From NCBI GenBank assembly GCA_009772925.1, contig WOUQ01000005.1, positions 280,024 to 344,023 on the forward strand: DNA of 64,000 nucleotides. The letters are read 5' to 3'. Positions 18,438-28,524 of the stretch are shown piece after piece. The notes under the pieces were generated by a model that made no database searches, was not told the origin of the DNA, and saw nothing but the letters and a program-made list of their open reading frames with translations. The first letter of the stretch is position 1. Each line of letters opens with the position of its first letter. This DNA comes from a bacterium. GTDB taxonomy: Bacteria > Pseudomonadota > Gammaproteobacteria > Burkholderiales > Thiobacillaceae. Both the position numbers and the translations under genes were made by a program.

Positions 18438-18632
18438 TCAGGCGCGCTCCCCGCGCGGAAGCATGTCCAGCAAGCGGGCGACCAGCAGGTCGATGCCGTG
18501 GCGGGCTAAATCGATGGGCCAGAACAGTCCGGCGAACAGGGCATCCAGGGGACGCGCGCCCTGGGTGGCGCGCAAGCCTGCAAGGGCGAGGCCGAGCGAG
18601 AGGTAGAAGAACAAGGCGAGGCTTGTGTTCAT
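18438..18632 (-). CDS. Small membrane protein, unknown
   Basis: This 64-residue frame (MNTSLALFFYLSLGLALAGL at its start) has one clear membrane helix at residues 4-20 and a second amphipathic or membrane segment, ARPLDALFAGLFWPIDLARH. A GGAG precedes the ATG. It lies 95 bases upstream of the exported protein on the same strand, so the two may form an operon. I recognise no family; the support is composition, start signal and absence of a better frame. Confidence 0.55.
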   Translation of the reverse strand: MNTSLALFFYLSLGLALAGLRATQGARPLDALFAGLFWPIDLARHGIDLLVARLLDMLPRGERA

Positions 18633-18735
18633 GGCGGGCTCCGTGACGTGGCGACGGCACCCAGACTAGAACCTGCGGGGCTCACCAGATGAGCCTGGCT
18701 CGCCTACAATGCGGCAAACCTGAATGGGGATCGCC

Positions 18736-19710
18736 ATGGACCGCACGGAACGCTTCCATATCATCGACAGCATGCTTGCCGGCCCCGGCTTGGTGACTTT
18801 CCAGCGCATGCTCGAGCGCCTGGAAGTGTCCCGCGCCACCCTCAAGCGCGACCTCGAATACCTGCGCAACCGACTCAACGCCCCCATCGTCTGGGATCGG
18901 GATACGGGCGGCTACCGCTACGAGAAGCAGGAGCGGGTGGGCGGCCAATTCGAGCTGCCCGGCCTGTGGTTCTCCGCCGAGGAAATCCACGCCCTGCTCA
19001 CCATGCAGCACCTGCTCGCCAACCTCGATGCGGGCGGCCTGCTGGGAGCCCACATCCAGCCGCTGATGGCGCGCATCACCGGCCTGCTCGGCAGCGGCCG
19101 CCACCCGGCGGAGGAGGTGCGCAAGCGCATCCGGCTGATCCCCCTCGCCGCGCGCCAGGTCTCCCTGGAGCATTTCGCCGCCCTGGGCTCCGCGCTGCTG
19201 CGGCGCAAGCGGCTGTACATCCGCTATTACGCCAAGTCCGGGGACGCGACCAGCGAGCGGGAAGTCTCGCCGCAGCGCCTCGTGCACTATCGCGAGAACT
19301 GGTACCTGGACGCCTGGTGCCACCTGCGCGAGGGGCTGCGCAGCTTCGCGGTGGACGGAGTGCGGCGCGCGGAAATCCTGGAAAGCCACGCGCGCGACGT
19401 GCCGGAGAAAACCCTGGACGCGGTGCTGGGCTCGGGCTACGGCATCTTCTCGGGGCGCAAGGTGAGCTGGGCCAGGTTGCGCTTCGGACCCGAGCGTTCG
19501 CGCTGGGTGGCTCTGGAGCAATGGCATCCGAAGCAGCGCGGCAAACTCGGTCGGGACGGCCGTTACCTGCTGGAGATTCCTTATGCCGACGACCGGGAAC
19601 TGGTGATGGACATCCTGCGCCACGTGCCCGAGGTAGAGGTACTGGCACCCGCGGCCTTGCGCGAAACCGTGCTCGCCAAGCTGCGGGAAGGCCTGGCACG
19701 CATGGCCTGA
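18736..19710 (+). CDS. WYL-domain transcriptional regulator
   Basis: The 324-residue protein has an N-terminal helix-turn-helix of the DeoR/HTH_11 kind (TFQRMLERLEVSRATLKRDL), followed by a WYL domain (about residues 130-220, with RRKRLYIRYYAKSGD and HYRENWYLDAWCHLREGLRS). A WCX-type C-terminal extension (VSWARLRFGPERSRWVALEQ) completes it. WYL proteins sense nucleic-acid or small-molecule ligands and regulate DNA-damage, metabolism or defence genes; the target here is unknown. I preferred the ATG at 18736 to the in-frame ATG at 18724. It is divergent from the small membrane gene. Confidence 0.88.
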   Translation: MDRTERFHIIDSMLAGPGLVTFQRMLERLEVSRATLKRDLEYLRNRLNAPIVWDRDTGGYRYEKQERVGGQFELPGLWFSAEEIHALLTMQHLLANLDAGGLLGAHIQPLMARITGLLGSGRHPAEEVRKRIRLIPLAARQVSLEHFAALGSALLRRKRLYIRYYAKSGDATSEREVSPQRLVHYRENWYLDAWCHLREGLRSFAVDGVRRAEILESHARDVPEKTLDAVLGSGYGIFSGRKVSWARLRFGPERSRWVALEQWHPKQRGKLGRDGRYLLEIPYADDRELVMDILRHVPEVEVLAPAALRETVLAKLREGLARMA

Positions 19711-19834
19711 AGGCAGGTGGCCGCCCGCCGAAGCTGTTCAGGCGCTTGGCACCCCATCATCGCCTTTCCCTGCACACAAGCGACGTGGAGGTTAGCCAGA
19801 TACGGACATGCGAGAATGCGCGCGCGAGCCCGCC

Positions 19835-20218
19835 ATGCACCCAGCCAAACCCTGTCCCTTCTGCCTTCTCGACCCCGCCCGCATCCTGGCGGAGGATGCT
19901 CTCGTCGTCGTCTACAAGGACGGCTTCCCGGTCTCGCCGGGCCACACGGTGATCGTGCCGCGCCGCCACTTCGCCACGCTGTTCGAAGCCACGCCGGAGG
20001 AGCAGTCCGCGCTGCTCGCCGCGCTGGGTGGCGCCAAGGCCCTGCTGGACGCGAGCCACCGGCCGGACGGCTACAACATCGGTATCAACCACGGCCGCGC
20101 TGGCGGACAGAGCGTGCCGCATCTGCACATCCACCTAATTCCCCGCTACCTGGGGGACAAGGAAGACCCGCGCGGCGGTGTGCGCTGGGTGCTGCCGGAC
20201 AAGGCCCGCTACTGGTAG
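19835..20218 (+). CDS. HIT family nucleotide-binding protein
   Basis: The 127-residue protein has the histidine-triad motif HLHIHLI near its C-terminus and the N-terminal Cys-x-x-Cys pattern (PCPFCLLDPAR) that marks the zinc-containing FHIT-like branch. HIT proteins hydrolyse nucleoside phosphoramidates or dinucleoside polyphosphates. I chose the ATG at 19835; an in-frame ATG at 19808 would add nine residues with no similarity to the family. It ends 24 bases before the convergent chemoreceptor gene. Confidence 0.88.
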   Translation: MHPAKPCPFCLLDPARILAEDALVVVYKDGFPVSPGHTVIVPRRHFATLFEATPEEQSALLAALGGAKALLDASHRPDGYNIGINHGRAGGQSVPHLHIHLIPRYLGDKEDPRGGVRWVLPDKARYW

Positions 20219-20242
20219 CGGGCCACGCCGTGCCGCGTCGGA

Positions 20243-21853
20243 TCAGCGGCCGAGCTTGAAGCGACTGACCAGCTCGTTCATTTCCCTCGCAAGAGTCAGC
20301 AACTCCTCGCTCACACCGCGCGTTTCCACGGCCTCGCTGGCGGTGCGCGCGGCGACCTGACTGATATTGTGCACGCGGCCACCGACGCTCTCGGTCAGCT
20401 CGCCCTGGGTACGCACGGCCTGGGTCATCTGGCCGTTCAGGGCGCGGATGTCGGAGACCCGCGCGACGATGTGGTCGAGGCCGCCCACCGCCTCTTCCAG
20501 CTTGTGGCTGTGACGCGCGGCGGTGTCGCGCGCGCCGTTCATCACCTGCACGGCGCGATGCGCTTCCTGCCGCAGCTGGGCAACGATGCCCTCGATGTTC
20601 TGGGTGGACTGGTGCGAGAGGTTGGCCAGCTTGCGCACCTCATCCGCGACCACGGCGAAGCCGCGCCCCATCTCGCCCGCCCGCGCCGCCTCGATGGCCG
20701 CGTTGAGGGCGAGCAGGTTGGTCTGCTCGGCGATGCCCTTGATCACGTCGAGCACGTTGCTGACGTCCTGGCTGCGCCGGTCGAGTTCCTCGATCACCCC
20801 CGCCGCCTGCTCGATCTCATCCGCCAGGGAAAGGATGCCGGAGATCGCCTGGCGCGTGGTCTGCGTGCTCTGTGCCGCTTCCCGCTCCGCCTCCACCGAG
20901 GTCGCGGCGGTGCGCGTCGCGCTGTCTCCCGCCTCGCCGGCAATGGCGCGGAGATCGTCCAGCGCACGGGAGGTGGCTTCGCTTTCACGTAGCTGGTTTT
21001 CCGCCGCCTCGGCGGTCAGTTCGGACACGCTCGCCACCCGCTCGGCCGCCGTGTTCAGACGCTGCGAGGTATCCGCCACGCGGCCCAGGCTGCCACTGAA
21101 TTTCTCCAGCATGCCGTTGATGGCCTGGGCCAGCGCGCCCACCTCGTCCTTGCGGTCGCTGTGCAGACGGCGGCCGAGGTCGGAGTCGCGCTCGATCTCG
21201 TGCATGGCGCCGCGCATGCCCAGCAGGGGAAGCACGATGATGCGGCGCAGGAGGCCGATCACCAGGGCGATACCGATGATGGAGAGCAGCAGATTGAGGC
21301 CGGCCACCAGGGTCAGGTTGCGCCTGAACTCGCGGTCCAGTTCGGCGAGCGAATAGGTCACGCGCACCGCGCCGAGCACCGTGCCTTCGGCGAACTGGTG
21401 GCAGCCCAGGCAGTTGGTGCCCAGGTAATTGGCGCTGACGCTGATCGGCTTGACGAAGGTGACATGGCGGCCCTTCTCGTCCTCGCCCGATTCCGTCACG
21501 GTTTCGCCATTCACCCCACGTTCCTCCAGGGCATCGCGCGGGGCGGCGGCATGCGTGCTGACACCGGCCAGCTTGCCAGGCGCGTGGGCGATGTGGATGT
21601 CGCGCACACCGGGCATGGCCAGGAATTTCTTGAGCAGGTTCTCACGCTGGTCCATGGTGCCGGTGAGCATCATGGTATTGACGCCGTCGAAATAGGACTG
21701 CGCCAGATCGCGCGCCTTCTCCATCCCCACCTCGACCGCCAGCTCTCTTTCGTTGCGGGCGGTCAGCAGGGTCGAGGCGGCCAGGGTGGCGACAAAGATC
21801 AGGGTAATGGCGATGACGATCTTCGCCTGCACCGTTAAACGGGTTCCCGACAT
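20243..21853 (-). CDS. Methyl-accepting chemotaxis protein with periplasmic haem-c motif
   Basis: The 536-residue receptor has a membrane helix at residues 10-32, a periplasmic sensor domain (about 33-185), a second helix (about 189-212), a HAMP linker and a cytoplasmic signalling domain. The conserved hairpin is [20 protein letters not shown]. The sensor contains Cys148-x-x-Cys151-His152 (NCLGCHQF), a c-type haem attachment motif, so it may sense redox, oxygen or nitric oxide. There is no C-terminal CheR-tethering pentapeptide. GAGGG precedes the ATG at 21853; a GTG four codons upstream is in frame. No other chemotaxis genes are nearby. Confidence 0.93.
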   Translation of the reverse strand: MSGTRLTVQAKIVIAITLIFVATLAASTLLTARNERELAVEVGMEKARDLAQSYFDGVNTMMLTGTMDQRENLLKKFLAMPGVRDIHIAHAPGKLAGVSTHAAAPRDALEERGVNGETVTESGEDEKGRHVTFVKPISVSANYLGTNCLGCHQFAEGTVLGAVRVTYSLAELDREFRRNLTLVAGLNLLLSIIGIALVIGLLRRIIVLPLLGMRGAMHEIERDSDLGRRLHSDRKDEVGALAQAINGMLEKFSGSLGRVADTSQRLNTAAERVASVSELTAEAAENQLRESEATSRALDDLRAIAGEAGDSATRTAATSVEAEREAAQSTQTTRQAISGILSLADEIEQAAGVIEELDRRSQDVSNVLDVIKGIAEQTNLLALNAAIEAARAGEMGRGFAVVADEVRKLANLSHQSTQNIEGIVAQLRQEAHRAVQVMNGARDTAARHSHKLEEAVGGLDHIVARVSDIRALNGQMTQAVRTQGELTESVGGRVHNISQVAARTASEAVETRGVSEELLTLAREMNELVSRFKLGR

Positions 21854-22024
21854 GGTTTCCCTCACATTCAGAAGAAAGTGTGGACGGCGACCCGCGCGGG
21901 ATGCTCGGCGCGAGCTGTGATCTAGTTAACGGTATTGCGCGGCGCGAACTTTAATGTGGCCTGCCTGCTTGATGCTCAAGGCGTGCCATCTTGGGACGGC
22001 CGGGGCGGCGTCCGCACGGCGCCG

Positions 22025-22058
22025 AAAAAACCGACGGCCACCGCATGGGTGGCCGTCG
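22025..22058 (-). terminator. Rho-independent terminator of the nuo operon
   Basis: CGACGGCCACC (22032-22042) pairs with GGTGGCCGTCG (22048-22058) around a five-base loop. On the minus strand a run of six T follows (22025-22030). It lies just after nuoN. Confidence 0.92.
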
Positions 22059-22079
22059 AGCGCTGCGCACATCCCAGGT

Positions 22080-23525
22080 TTATTGCAGGGTCATCTGCAT
22101 CGCGTACACACAGAGGGTGATCAGCGGCTGCGGCAGGATGCCCAGGACCAGGACGGCGATGCCGTTGGCGGAAAGCAGCGCCTGGATGTCGGAGGCGGGC
22201 GTCAGGGCGGGGGCGTCCGCCCTGGGCGGGTCGAAGTAGAGGATCTTCACCACGCGCAGGTAGTAGAAGGCGCCAATGAGCGAGAACAGCACGGCCACCA
22301 CGGCCAGCCAGAGGAATCCGGCGCCCACCAGGGCCTGCAGGACGGAGAGCTTGGCGTAGAAACCAACGAAGGGCGGGATGCCGGCCATGGAGAACATCAG
22401 GATGGCCATCAGGGCCGCCAGCCAGGGGTGGCGGCTGTTGAGGCCCTTGAAGTCGTCCAGGTGTTCGGCTTCCAGGCCGTTTTGCGACAGGTACACCACC
22501 AGGCCGAAGCTGCCCAGGCTCATCAGCACGTAGGTGATGGCGTAGAACATGGCCGCCGAGTAGCCGGCGAAGGTGCCCGACAGGATGCCCAGCAGCAGGA
22601 AGCCCATGTGCGAGATGGTGGAGTAGGCCAGCATGCGCTTGATGTTGGTCTGCATGATGGCGGCCAGGTTGCCGACGGCCAGGGAAAGCACCGCCATGAT
22701 TGCCAGCATGCCCTGCCAGTCGCCGACGGCAGGGTGCAGGCCGTCGACCAGCAGACGCATGGCGAAGGCGAAGGCGGCCAGCTTGGGCGCCGTACTGATG
22801 AACAGGGTGACGGCGCTGGGCGCGCCCTGATAAATGTCCGGCACCCACATGTGGAAGGGCGCGACGCCCAGCTTGAAGCCCAGGCCCGCCACCACGAAGA
22901 CGATGCCGAAGGCGAGGATGATCTTGTCATCGACGCCGGCCTGCAGGGTGGCCGACATCTCCGGCAGCGACAGCGTGCCGGTGAGGCCGTAGAGCATGGA
23001 CATGCCATACAGCAGCAGGCCGGAAGCGAGGGCGCCCAGCACGAAATACTTCATCGCCGCCTCGGTCGCCAGCCTGGAGTCGCGCTGCAGCGCCACCATC
23101 GCATAGAGCGACAGCGACAACAGTTCCAGACCAATGTAGAGCACCAGGAAATGATTGGCGGAGATCATCACCATCATGCCCAGCACCGCGAACAGCGCCA
23201 GCACGAAGTACTCGCCGCGGAACAGGCCACGCTCGGCCAGGTAGTTGCGCGAGTAGACCACGGCGGTCATCGCCGCCAGGTAGGACATGAGCTTGAGCAC
23301 GTCGCCCATGGCGTCGTCGACGAACTGGCCGCTGAAGGTGGTCTGCACCTGCGGCACGCTGGTGAACACGGTGATGAGGGCGGCGCCCAGCAGGGTCAGC
23401 AGGGTGAGCAGGTAACCGAGCGGGCGCGACTTCACCAGCGCGTCGAGGAGCAGGATGAGGCAGGCCATGCCGAGGACGAAGATCTCGGGCAGCGCCGGCA
23501 GAAGATCGGGGGGGGTGAAGTTCAT
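22080..23525 (-). CDS. nuoN: NADH-quinone oxidoreductase subunit N
   Basis: NuoN is one of the three antiporter-like, proton-pumping membrane subunits of complex I. The 481-residue protein is hydrophobic throughout, with about 14 predicted membrane helices. It has the family segments LIKxx-like [20 protein letters not shown] (discontinuous helix 7 region) and [15 protein letters not shown]. It is the last gene of the nuo operon, 17 bases after nuoM, with the operon terminator just downstream. Length matches the usual 480-490. Confidence 0.97.
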   Translation of the reverse strand: MNFTPPDLLPALPEIFVLGMACLILLLDALVKSRPLGYLLTLLTLLGAALITVFTSVPQVQTTFSGQFVDDAMGDVLKLMSYLAAMTAVVYSRNYLAERGLFRGEYFVLALFAVLGMMVMISANHFLVLYIGLELLSLSLYAMVALQRDSRLATEAAMKYFVLGALASGLLLYGMSMLYGLTGTLSLPEMSATLQAGVDDKIILAFGIVFVVAGLGFKLGVAPFHMWVPDIYQGAPSAVTLFISTAPKLAAFAFAMRLLVDGLHPAVGDWQGMLAIMAVLSLAVGNLAAIMQTNIKRMLAYSTISHMGFLLLGILSGTFAGYSAAMFYAITYVLMSLGSFGLVVYLSQNGLEAEHLDDFKGLNSRHPWLAALMAILMFSMAGIPPFVGFYAKLSVLQALVGAGFLWLAVVAVLFSLIGAFYYLRVVKILYFDPPRADAPALTPASDIQALLSANGIAVLVLGILPQPLITLCVYAMQMTLQ

Positions 23526-23542
23526 CTCGCTCGATACGCCTG

Positions 23543-25033
23543 TCAGTAAGCCAGCTTGCTATGGGCCACGTGTTCCAGCAGGTTGTTCACGGAGGCGTGC
23601 ATCACCTCGGTGAACGGCAGGGGATACAGGCCCATGCCCAGCACGCACAGGGCCAGCAGGCCCAGCACCAGGAATTCGCGGGAATTGATGTCGCTGAGTT
23701 CCGCCACGTGCTGGTTGGCGATCGGCCCGAACACCACCCGCTTGTACATCCACAGGGTGTAGGCGGCACCGAAGATGAGGGTGGTGGCGGCCAGGAAGGC
23801 CCACCAGAAGTTCACCTGCACCGCGCCCAGGATGACCATGAACTCGCCGACGAAGCCGGAGGTAGCCGGCAGGCCCGCGTTGGCCATGGCGAACAGCATG
23901 AAGAAGGCGGCGAAGCGCGGCATGGTGTTGGCCACCCCGCCGTAGTCGGCGATCTGGCGCGAATGCACACGGTCGTACATGACGCCCACGCAGAGGAACA
24001 TGGCGGCGGAAATGAAGCCGTGCGAGATCATCTGGATGAGGCCGCCCTCGATGCCCAGCGGGTTGAACAGGAAGAAGCCGAGGGTGACGAAGCCCATGTG
24101 GGCGATCGACGAATAGGCGATGAGCTTCTTCATGTCGCTCTGCACGAGGGCCACTAGGCCGATATACACCACCGCGATCAGCGACAGGGTGACGATGAGC
24201 CAGGTCAACTCATGGGCGGCGTCCGGCACGATCGGCAGGATGAAGCGCAGGAAGCCGTAGGCGCCCACTTTCAGGGTGATGGCCGCCAGCACCACGGAAC
24301 CACCGGTGGGAGCTTCGACGTGGGCATCCGGCAACCAGGTGTGCACCGGCCACATCGGCACCTTGACGGCGAAGGCGAAGAAGAAGGCGACAAACAGCAG
24401 GATCTGCGCGGTCATCGCCAGCGGCACCTTGTGCCAGGCCAGGATCTCGAAGCTGCCGCCGCTCTGGAAGAACAGGTAGAGCAGGGCCACCAGCATGAGC
24501 AGGGAGCCGAGCAGGGTGTAGAGGAAGAACTTGATCGCCGCGTAGACGCGGTTGGGCCCGCCCCAGATGCCGATGATGAGGTACAGCGGAATCAGCATGG
24601 CCTCGAAGAACACGTAGAACAGCACGCCGTCGAGGGCGCCGAAGACGCCGTTGATGAGGCCGGACTGGATGAGGAAGGCGGCCATGTATTGCGCCACCTT
24701 GTCCTTGATGACCTCCCAGCCCGCCAGCACCACCAGGATGGTGGTGAAGCTGTTGAGCAGGATGAAGGGCATGGAGATGCCGTCCACGCCCAGGCGGTAG
24801 TGGATGTTGAACAGGGGCACCCACTCCGCCAGTTCGGTGAACTGCATGGCGGAAGTGGTCTTGTCGAAGCCGGTCCACAACGGCACCGCCACCAGGAAGC
24901 CGAGCACGGCCCCGACCAGGGCCAGCGTGCGCTGGCCGTCGGCGTTCTTGTCGCCGCCCGTGATGAGAATCAGCAGCCCCGCCACGATGGGCACCCAGAT
25001 GGCGAGGCTGATCAGGCCGATGCCTTCAAACAT
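23543..25033 (-). CDS. nuoM: NADH-quinone oxidoreductase subunit M
   Basis: NuoM is an antiporter-like membrane subunit of complex I. The 496-residue protein has about 14 membrane helices and the conserved proton-channel segments [20 protein letters not shown] and [20 protein letters not shown], with the expected lysine and histidine in the membrane. It lies between nuoL and nuoN. The 125-base gap to nuoL contains a palindromic repeat. Length is normal. Confidence 0.97.
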   Translation of the reverse strand: MFEGIGLISLAIWVPIVAGLLILITGGDKNADGQRTLALVGAVLGFLVAVPLWTGFDKTTSAMQFTELAEWVPLFNIHYRLGVDGISMPFILLNSFTTILVVLAGWEVIKDKVAQYMAAFLIQSGLINGVFGALDGVLFYVFFEAMLIPLYLIIGIWGGPNRVYAAIKFFLYTLLGSLLMLVALLYLFFQSGGSFEILAWHKVPLAMTAQILLFVAFFFAFAVKVPMWPVHTWLPDAHVEAPTGGSVVLAAITLKVGAYGFLRFILPIVPDAAHELTWLIVTLSLIAVVYIGLVALVQSDMKKLIAYSSIAHMGFVTLGFFLFNPLGIEGGLIQMISHGFISAAMFLCVGVMYDRVHSRQIADYGGVANTMPRFAAFFMLFAMANAGLPATSGFVGEFMVILGAVQVNFWWAFLAATTLIFGAAYTLWMYKRVVFGPIANQHVAELSDINSREFLVLGLLALCVLGMGLYPLPFTEVMHASVNNLLEHVAHSKLAY

Positions 25034-25077
25034 GTGTCGCTTTCATGAGTTCAAAGTCGCGCCAGCGACTCTCGAAG

Positions 25078-25117
25078 CTCCCCTCGCCCCACCGGGATAG
25101 GGGCTGGGGGTGAGGGT
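25078..25117. repeat. Palindromic repeat between nuoL and nuoM
   Basis: The unit runs CTCCCCTCGCCCC...GGGGCTGGGGGTGAGGGT. A second copy with the same ends occurs at 29060-29101 in the same operon. This is a widespread proteobacterial intergenic repeat. Confidence 0.75.
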
Positions 25118-25158
25118 AGGTCGTTGACAGGTTCGTCTTCATAACGGATTACCGGTGC

Positions 25159-27171
25159 TCATCCCCGCGTGAACCAGGTGACCAGGAGCAGCACTCCGAC
25201 GATCATCGCGAAGGCGTAGTGATAGATGTAACCGGTCTGCAGATGGCGCACGACGCCGGCGACGTGCCCCACCAGGCGGGCAGTGCCGTTGACCAGGGCG
25301 CCGTCGATGGCGGCCACGTCGCCCCAGCGCCACAGACGGCCACCGAGCAGGCGGGCGCCGCGCGCGAAGAACCAGTCGTTGAACTCGTCGAAGCCGTACT
25401 TGCGCTCGAGGATGCGATACAGCACGCCGAACTTCTTCGCCAGCAGGGCGGGGATATCCGGCCGCTTCATGTAGAAGAACCAGGCCAGGGCGACCCCGCC
25501 CAGGGCCAGCCAGAACGCCGGGGTCTGCAGGGCGTGCAGGGCCATGGCGAAGGGGCCGTGGTAGGTGGCGGCGAATTTCGCGAAGCCGTCGTGTGCGGGC
25601 GCGACGGTGATGGCATGGCCGAACCAGCCGCCGAACAGGAGGGCGTCGACGGTGAGGTAACCGATGAGCAGGGAGGGAATCGCCAGCAGCACCAGCGGCA
25701 GGGTCACCACCCAGGGCGTCTCGTGCGGCGCGCTGTGGCCGCCGTGGTGGTGACCGTGGTGGTCGCCGTCCTTGTCCGCTTCGTGATCGTGGGTGTCGTG
25801 CGCCTGCTTGAAGCGCTCCTTGCCGTGGAACACCAGGAAGTACATGCGGAAGGAATAGAAGGCGGTAACGAACACGCCCAGGGTTACCGCGAAGTAGGCA
25901 AAGCCGGAACCGGCCAGCTCGCTGTATTTCACCGCCTCGATGATGCTGTCCTTGGAATAGAAGCCGGACAGGAAGGGCGTGCCGATGAGGGCCAGGGAAC
26001 CGATCAGCGAGGTGATCCAGGTGATCGGCATGTACTTGCGCAGGCCGCCCATGTTGCGGATGTCCTGTTCATGGTGCATGGCGATGATCACGGAGCCGGC
26101 GGCGAGGAACAGCAGGGCCTTGAAGAAGGCGTGCGTCATCAGGTGGAAGATGGCCACGGAATAGGCCGAGGCGCCCAGGGCCACGGTCATGTAGCCGAGC
26201 TGCGACAGGGTGGAATAGGCCACCACGCGCTTGATGTCGTTCTGGATGATGCCCAGGAAGCCCATGAACAGGGCGGTGATGGCGCCGATGACGAGGACGA
26301 AGGAGAGCGCCGCGTCGGACAGCTCGAACAGCGGCGACATGCGCGCCACCATGAAGATGCCGGCGGTGACCATGGTCGCCGCGTGGATCAGGGCGGAAAT
26401 CGGCGTCGGGCCTTCCATGGAATCCGGCAGCCAGACGTGCAGCGGGAACTGCGCCGACTTGCCCATGGCGCCGATGAACAACAGGATGCAGATCACCGTC
26501 AGCACGCCCCAGGTGTAGCCGTCGATCAGGCTCAGGGTCTGGTTGGCGAACTGCGGCGCCTGCTGGAACACCTGGGCGTAGTCCAGGGTGCCGAAGTAGT
26601 GCCAGATCAGGCCGATGCCCAGCAGGAAGCCGAAGTCGCCGACGCGGTTCACCAGGAAGGCCTTCAGGTTGGCGTAGATCGCGGTTTCCCGCGTGTACCA
26701 GAAGCCGATGAGCAGATAGGACACCAGGCCCACCGCCTCCCAGCCGAAGAACAGCTGCAGGAAGTTGTTGGACATCACCAGCATCAGCATGGAGAAGGTA
26801 AACAGCGAGATATAGCTGAAGAAGCGCTGGTAGCCAGGATCGTCGGCCATGTAGCCGACGGTATAGAGGTGCACCATGAGCGAGACGAAGGTCACCACCA
26901 GCATCATCAGCACGGTCAGGCGGTCGATGAGGAAACCGATCTCCAGGGACAGGTCGCCCGAGGTCAGCCAGGTATACACCGGACCGTTGTAGGTATTGCC
27001 GGCCTGCACGTCCTGGTAGATGAACACCGAGGCGAGGAAGGCGATCGTCACGCCGAGAATGGTCACCACGTGGGCGCCGGTACGGCCGATGATCCTGCCG
27101 AACAGGCCGGCGATGATCGCGCCGGCCAGCGGCGCCAGGGGCACGATGAGATAGAGAGTCTTCATGTCCAT
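25159..27171 (-). CDS. nuoL: NADH-quinone oxidoreductase subunit L
   Basis: NuoL is the distal antiporter-like subunit of complex I and includes the long lateral helix at its C-terminus. The 670-residue protein has about 16 membrane helices, the channel segment SAQFPLHVWLPDSMEGPTPI and AYSTLSQLGYMTVALGASAY. It also has a histidine-rich loop (DHHGHHHGGHSAPHE, about residue 480) of unknown meaning. The start is either the ATG at 27171 or the one two codons later at 27165; nuoK ends five bases upstream. Confidence 0.96.
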   Translation of the reverse strand: MDMKTLYLIVPLAPLAGAIIAGLFGRIIGRTGAHVVTILGVTIAFLASVFIYQDVQAGNTYNGPVYTWLTSGDLSLEIGFLIDRLTVLMMLVVTFVSLMVHLYTVGYMADDPGYQRFFSYISLFTFSMLMLVMSNNFLQLFFGWEAVGLVSYLLIGFWYTRETAIYANLKAFLVNRVGDFGFLLGIGLIWHYFGTLDYAQVFQQAPQFANQTLSLIDGYTWGVLTVICILLFIGAMGKSAQFPLHVWLPDSMEGPTPISALIHAATMVTAGIFMVARMSPLFELSDAALSFVLVIGAITALFMGFLGIIQNDIKRVVAYSTLSQLGYMTVALGASAYSVAIFHLMTHAFFKALLFLAAGSVIIAMHHEQDIRNMGGLRKYMPITWITSLIGSLALIGTPFLSGFYSKDSIIEAVKYSELAGSGFAYFAVTLGVFVTAFYSFRMYFLVFHGKERFKQAHDTHDHEADKDGDHHGHHHGGHSAPHETPWVVTLPLVLLAIPSLLIGYLTVDALLFGGWFGHAITVAPAHDGFAKFAATYHGPFAMALHALQTPAFWLALGGVALAWFFYMKRPDIPALLAKKFGVLYRILERKYGFDEFNDWFFARGARLLGGRLWRWGDVAAIDGALVNGTARLVGHVAGVVRHLQTGYIYHYAFAMIVGVLLLVTWFTRG

Positions 27172-27175
27172 CACA

Positions 27176-27481
27176 TCAGCCCTTGAGTTTGTCCAGCTCT
27201 TCGACGTTGATGGTGCGCATCGCACGGAACAGCACCACCAGGATGGCCAGACCGATGGCGGACTCCGCGGCCGCCACGGTGAGGATGAAGAAGACGAACA
27301 CCTGGCCGGCCGTGTCGTCCAGGTAGCGGGCGAAGGCGATGAAGTTGGTGTTCACCGCCAGCAGCATGAGTTCGATGGCCATCAGCAGGATGATGACGTT
27401 CTTCCGGTTGAGGAAGATGCCCACCACGCTGATGGCGAACAGGATGGAACCCAGGATCAGGTAATGGTTGAGGCCGATCAT
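27176..27481 (-). CDS. nuoK: NADH-quinone oxidoreductase subunit K
   Basis: NuoK is a small membrane subunit of complex I with three helices. Two conserved glutamates in helices 2 and 3 take part in proton transfer; they are visible in [13 protein letters not shown] and [14 protein letters not shown]. The 101-residue length is standard. The start overlaps the nuoJ stop by four bases, and nuoL begins a few bases after its stop, so the three are tightly coupled. Confidence 0.98.
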   Translation of the reverse strand: MIGLNHYLILGSILFAISVVGIFLNRKNVIILLMAIELMLLAVNTNFIAFARYLDDTAGQVFVFFILTVAAAESAIGLAILVVLFRAMRTINVEELDKLKG

Positions 27482-28098
27482 TCGTCATCCTCGGTTTTCG
27501 CGGGCCCGGGCTTCACCGGCTTGAGGTTCACCATGCGGATGCGGTCCGCGCGCTTAACCTTGACCTGATCCGCCACGTTGAGCTGCTTGGTGTCGCCGCG
27601 CTTGCGGTGGGTCAGGGCGATGGCCGCGACCATGGCCACCAGCAACAGTACCGCGGCCAGTTCGAAGGGGTAGACGTAATCGGTGTAGAGCAGCATGCCC
27701 AGTTCGCGGATGTTGCTGTAATCGGCGTCGCGCGGCGTCGGCTCGGCCAGGCCGAAGTCCTTGCCGCCCAGCACCATGAACATTTCCACCACCATCAGGC
27801 CGGCCACCAGCAGGCCCGCCGGCAGGTAGCTCCAGAAGCCGCGGCGCATCTCCTCCAGGTTGATGTCGAGCATCATCACCACGAACAGGAACAGCACCAT
27901 GACCGCGCCGATGTAGACCAGCACCAGGGTGATGGCGAGGAACTCGGCCTCCAGCAGCAGCCACAGGCCGGCGCCGGTGAAAAAGGCCAGCACCAGCGCC
28001 AGGGCGGCGTGCACCGGGTTGCGCGCGGTGATCACGCGCAGCGCCGCCAGGATCAGGATGGCGGAGAGGAAGTAGAAAACGAAGGTCTTGAATTCCAT
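27478..28098 (-). CDS. nuoJ: NADH-quinone oxidoreductase subunit J
   Basis: NuoJ is a five-helix membrane subunit of complex I with the conserved segment [20 protein letters not shown] containing the pi-bulge helix 3. The 206-residue protein has a charged cytoplasmic tail typical of betaproteobacteria. Unusually, its upstream neighbour is hicB rather than nuoI, and the 13 bases between hicB and the ATG contain no good ribosome-binding site, so translation may depend on coupling through hicB. Confidence 0.96.
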   Translation of the reverse strand: MEFKTFVFYFLSAILILAALRVITARNPVHAALALVLAFFTGAGLWLLLEAEFLAITLVLVYIGAVMVLFLFVVMMLDINLEEMRRGFWSYLPAGLLVAGLMVVEMFMVLGGKDFGLAEPTPRDADYSNIRELGMLLYTDYVYPFELAAVLLLVAMVAAIALTHRKRGDTKQLNVADQVKVKRADRIRMVNLKPVKPGPAKTEDDE

Positions 28099-28111
28099 GC
28101 TCGACGGGGCC

Positions 28112-28324
28112 TCAGGCGGCCACCTCCATATACTCGACCAGGCTGGCCGGGGGAGGAATGCTCAGGCCGTCCTCTTTCATGCCGGTCAGGTGCAGGCCGA
28201 TGGCTTCCTGGATCAAGGTCTCCACCTCGCCCAGCCCGCTTCCGGCGGCCACACAGCCTGGCAGGTCCGGCACATAGGCGGAATACCCGGTACTGGTGCG
28301 CTCGATGACGACGGCGTATCGCAT
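28112..28324 (-). CDS. hicB: HicB-family antitoxin inside the nuo operon
   Basis: The 70-residue protein has the HicB partial RNase-H-like fold: MRYAVVIERTSTGYSAYVPD, then LPGCVAAGSGLGEVETLIQEA and a short C-terminal tail. It lacks the usual C-terminal DNA-binding domain, so autoregulation by itself is unlikely, and expression would follow the nuo promoter. It starts four bases after the hicA stop. HicB neutralises HicA, which cleaves mRNA. The pair separates nuoI from nuoJ. Confidence 0.88.
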   Translation of the reverse strand: MRYAVVIERTSTGYSAYVPDLPGCVAAGSGLGEVETLIQEAIGLHLTGMKEDGLSIPPPASLVEYMEVAA

Positions 28325-28327
28325 GAT

Positions 28328-28522
28328 TTACCTTTTCAGTCCGGCCTGCTTGAGGATGCTGTTGAAGGTGCCCGGCGCCAGATCATCGCTTGGCTTGCCG
28401 GCCACGGTGACCCGGCCCGGTTTCTCCGGATGCCGGAACTGGCGATGGCTGCCCCGCATCGCCACCTGTTCCCAACCGTCCTTGCGCAACATATCCAGAA
28501 TGTCCTGTATCTTGGCCGGCAT
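28328..28522 (-). CDS. hicA: HicA-family mRNA interferase toxin inside the nuo operon
   Basis: The 64-residue protein has the HicA double-stranded-RNA-binding-like fold: DILDMLRKDGWEQVAMRGSH with the catalytic histidine in GSHRQFRHP, then RVTVAGKPSDDLAPGT and a C-terminal ILKQAGLKR. The ATG lies two bases after the nuoI stop and uses a ribosome-binding site inside nuoI. It is intact and full length for the family. Toxin precedes antitoxin, as usual for hicAB. Confidence 0.9.
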   Translation of the reverse strand: MPAKIQDILDMLRKDGWEQVAMRGSHRQFRHPEKPGRVTVAGKPSDDLAPGTFNSILKQAGLKR

Positions 28523-28524
28523 CG

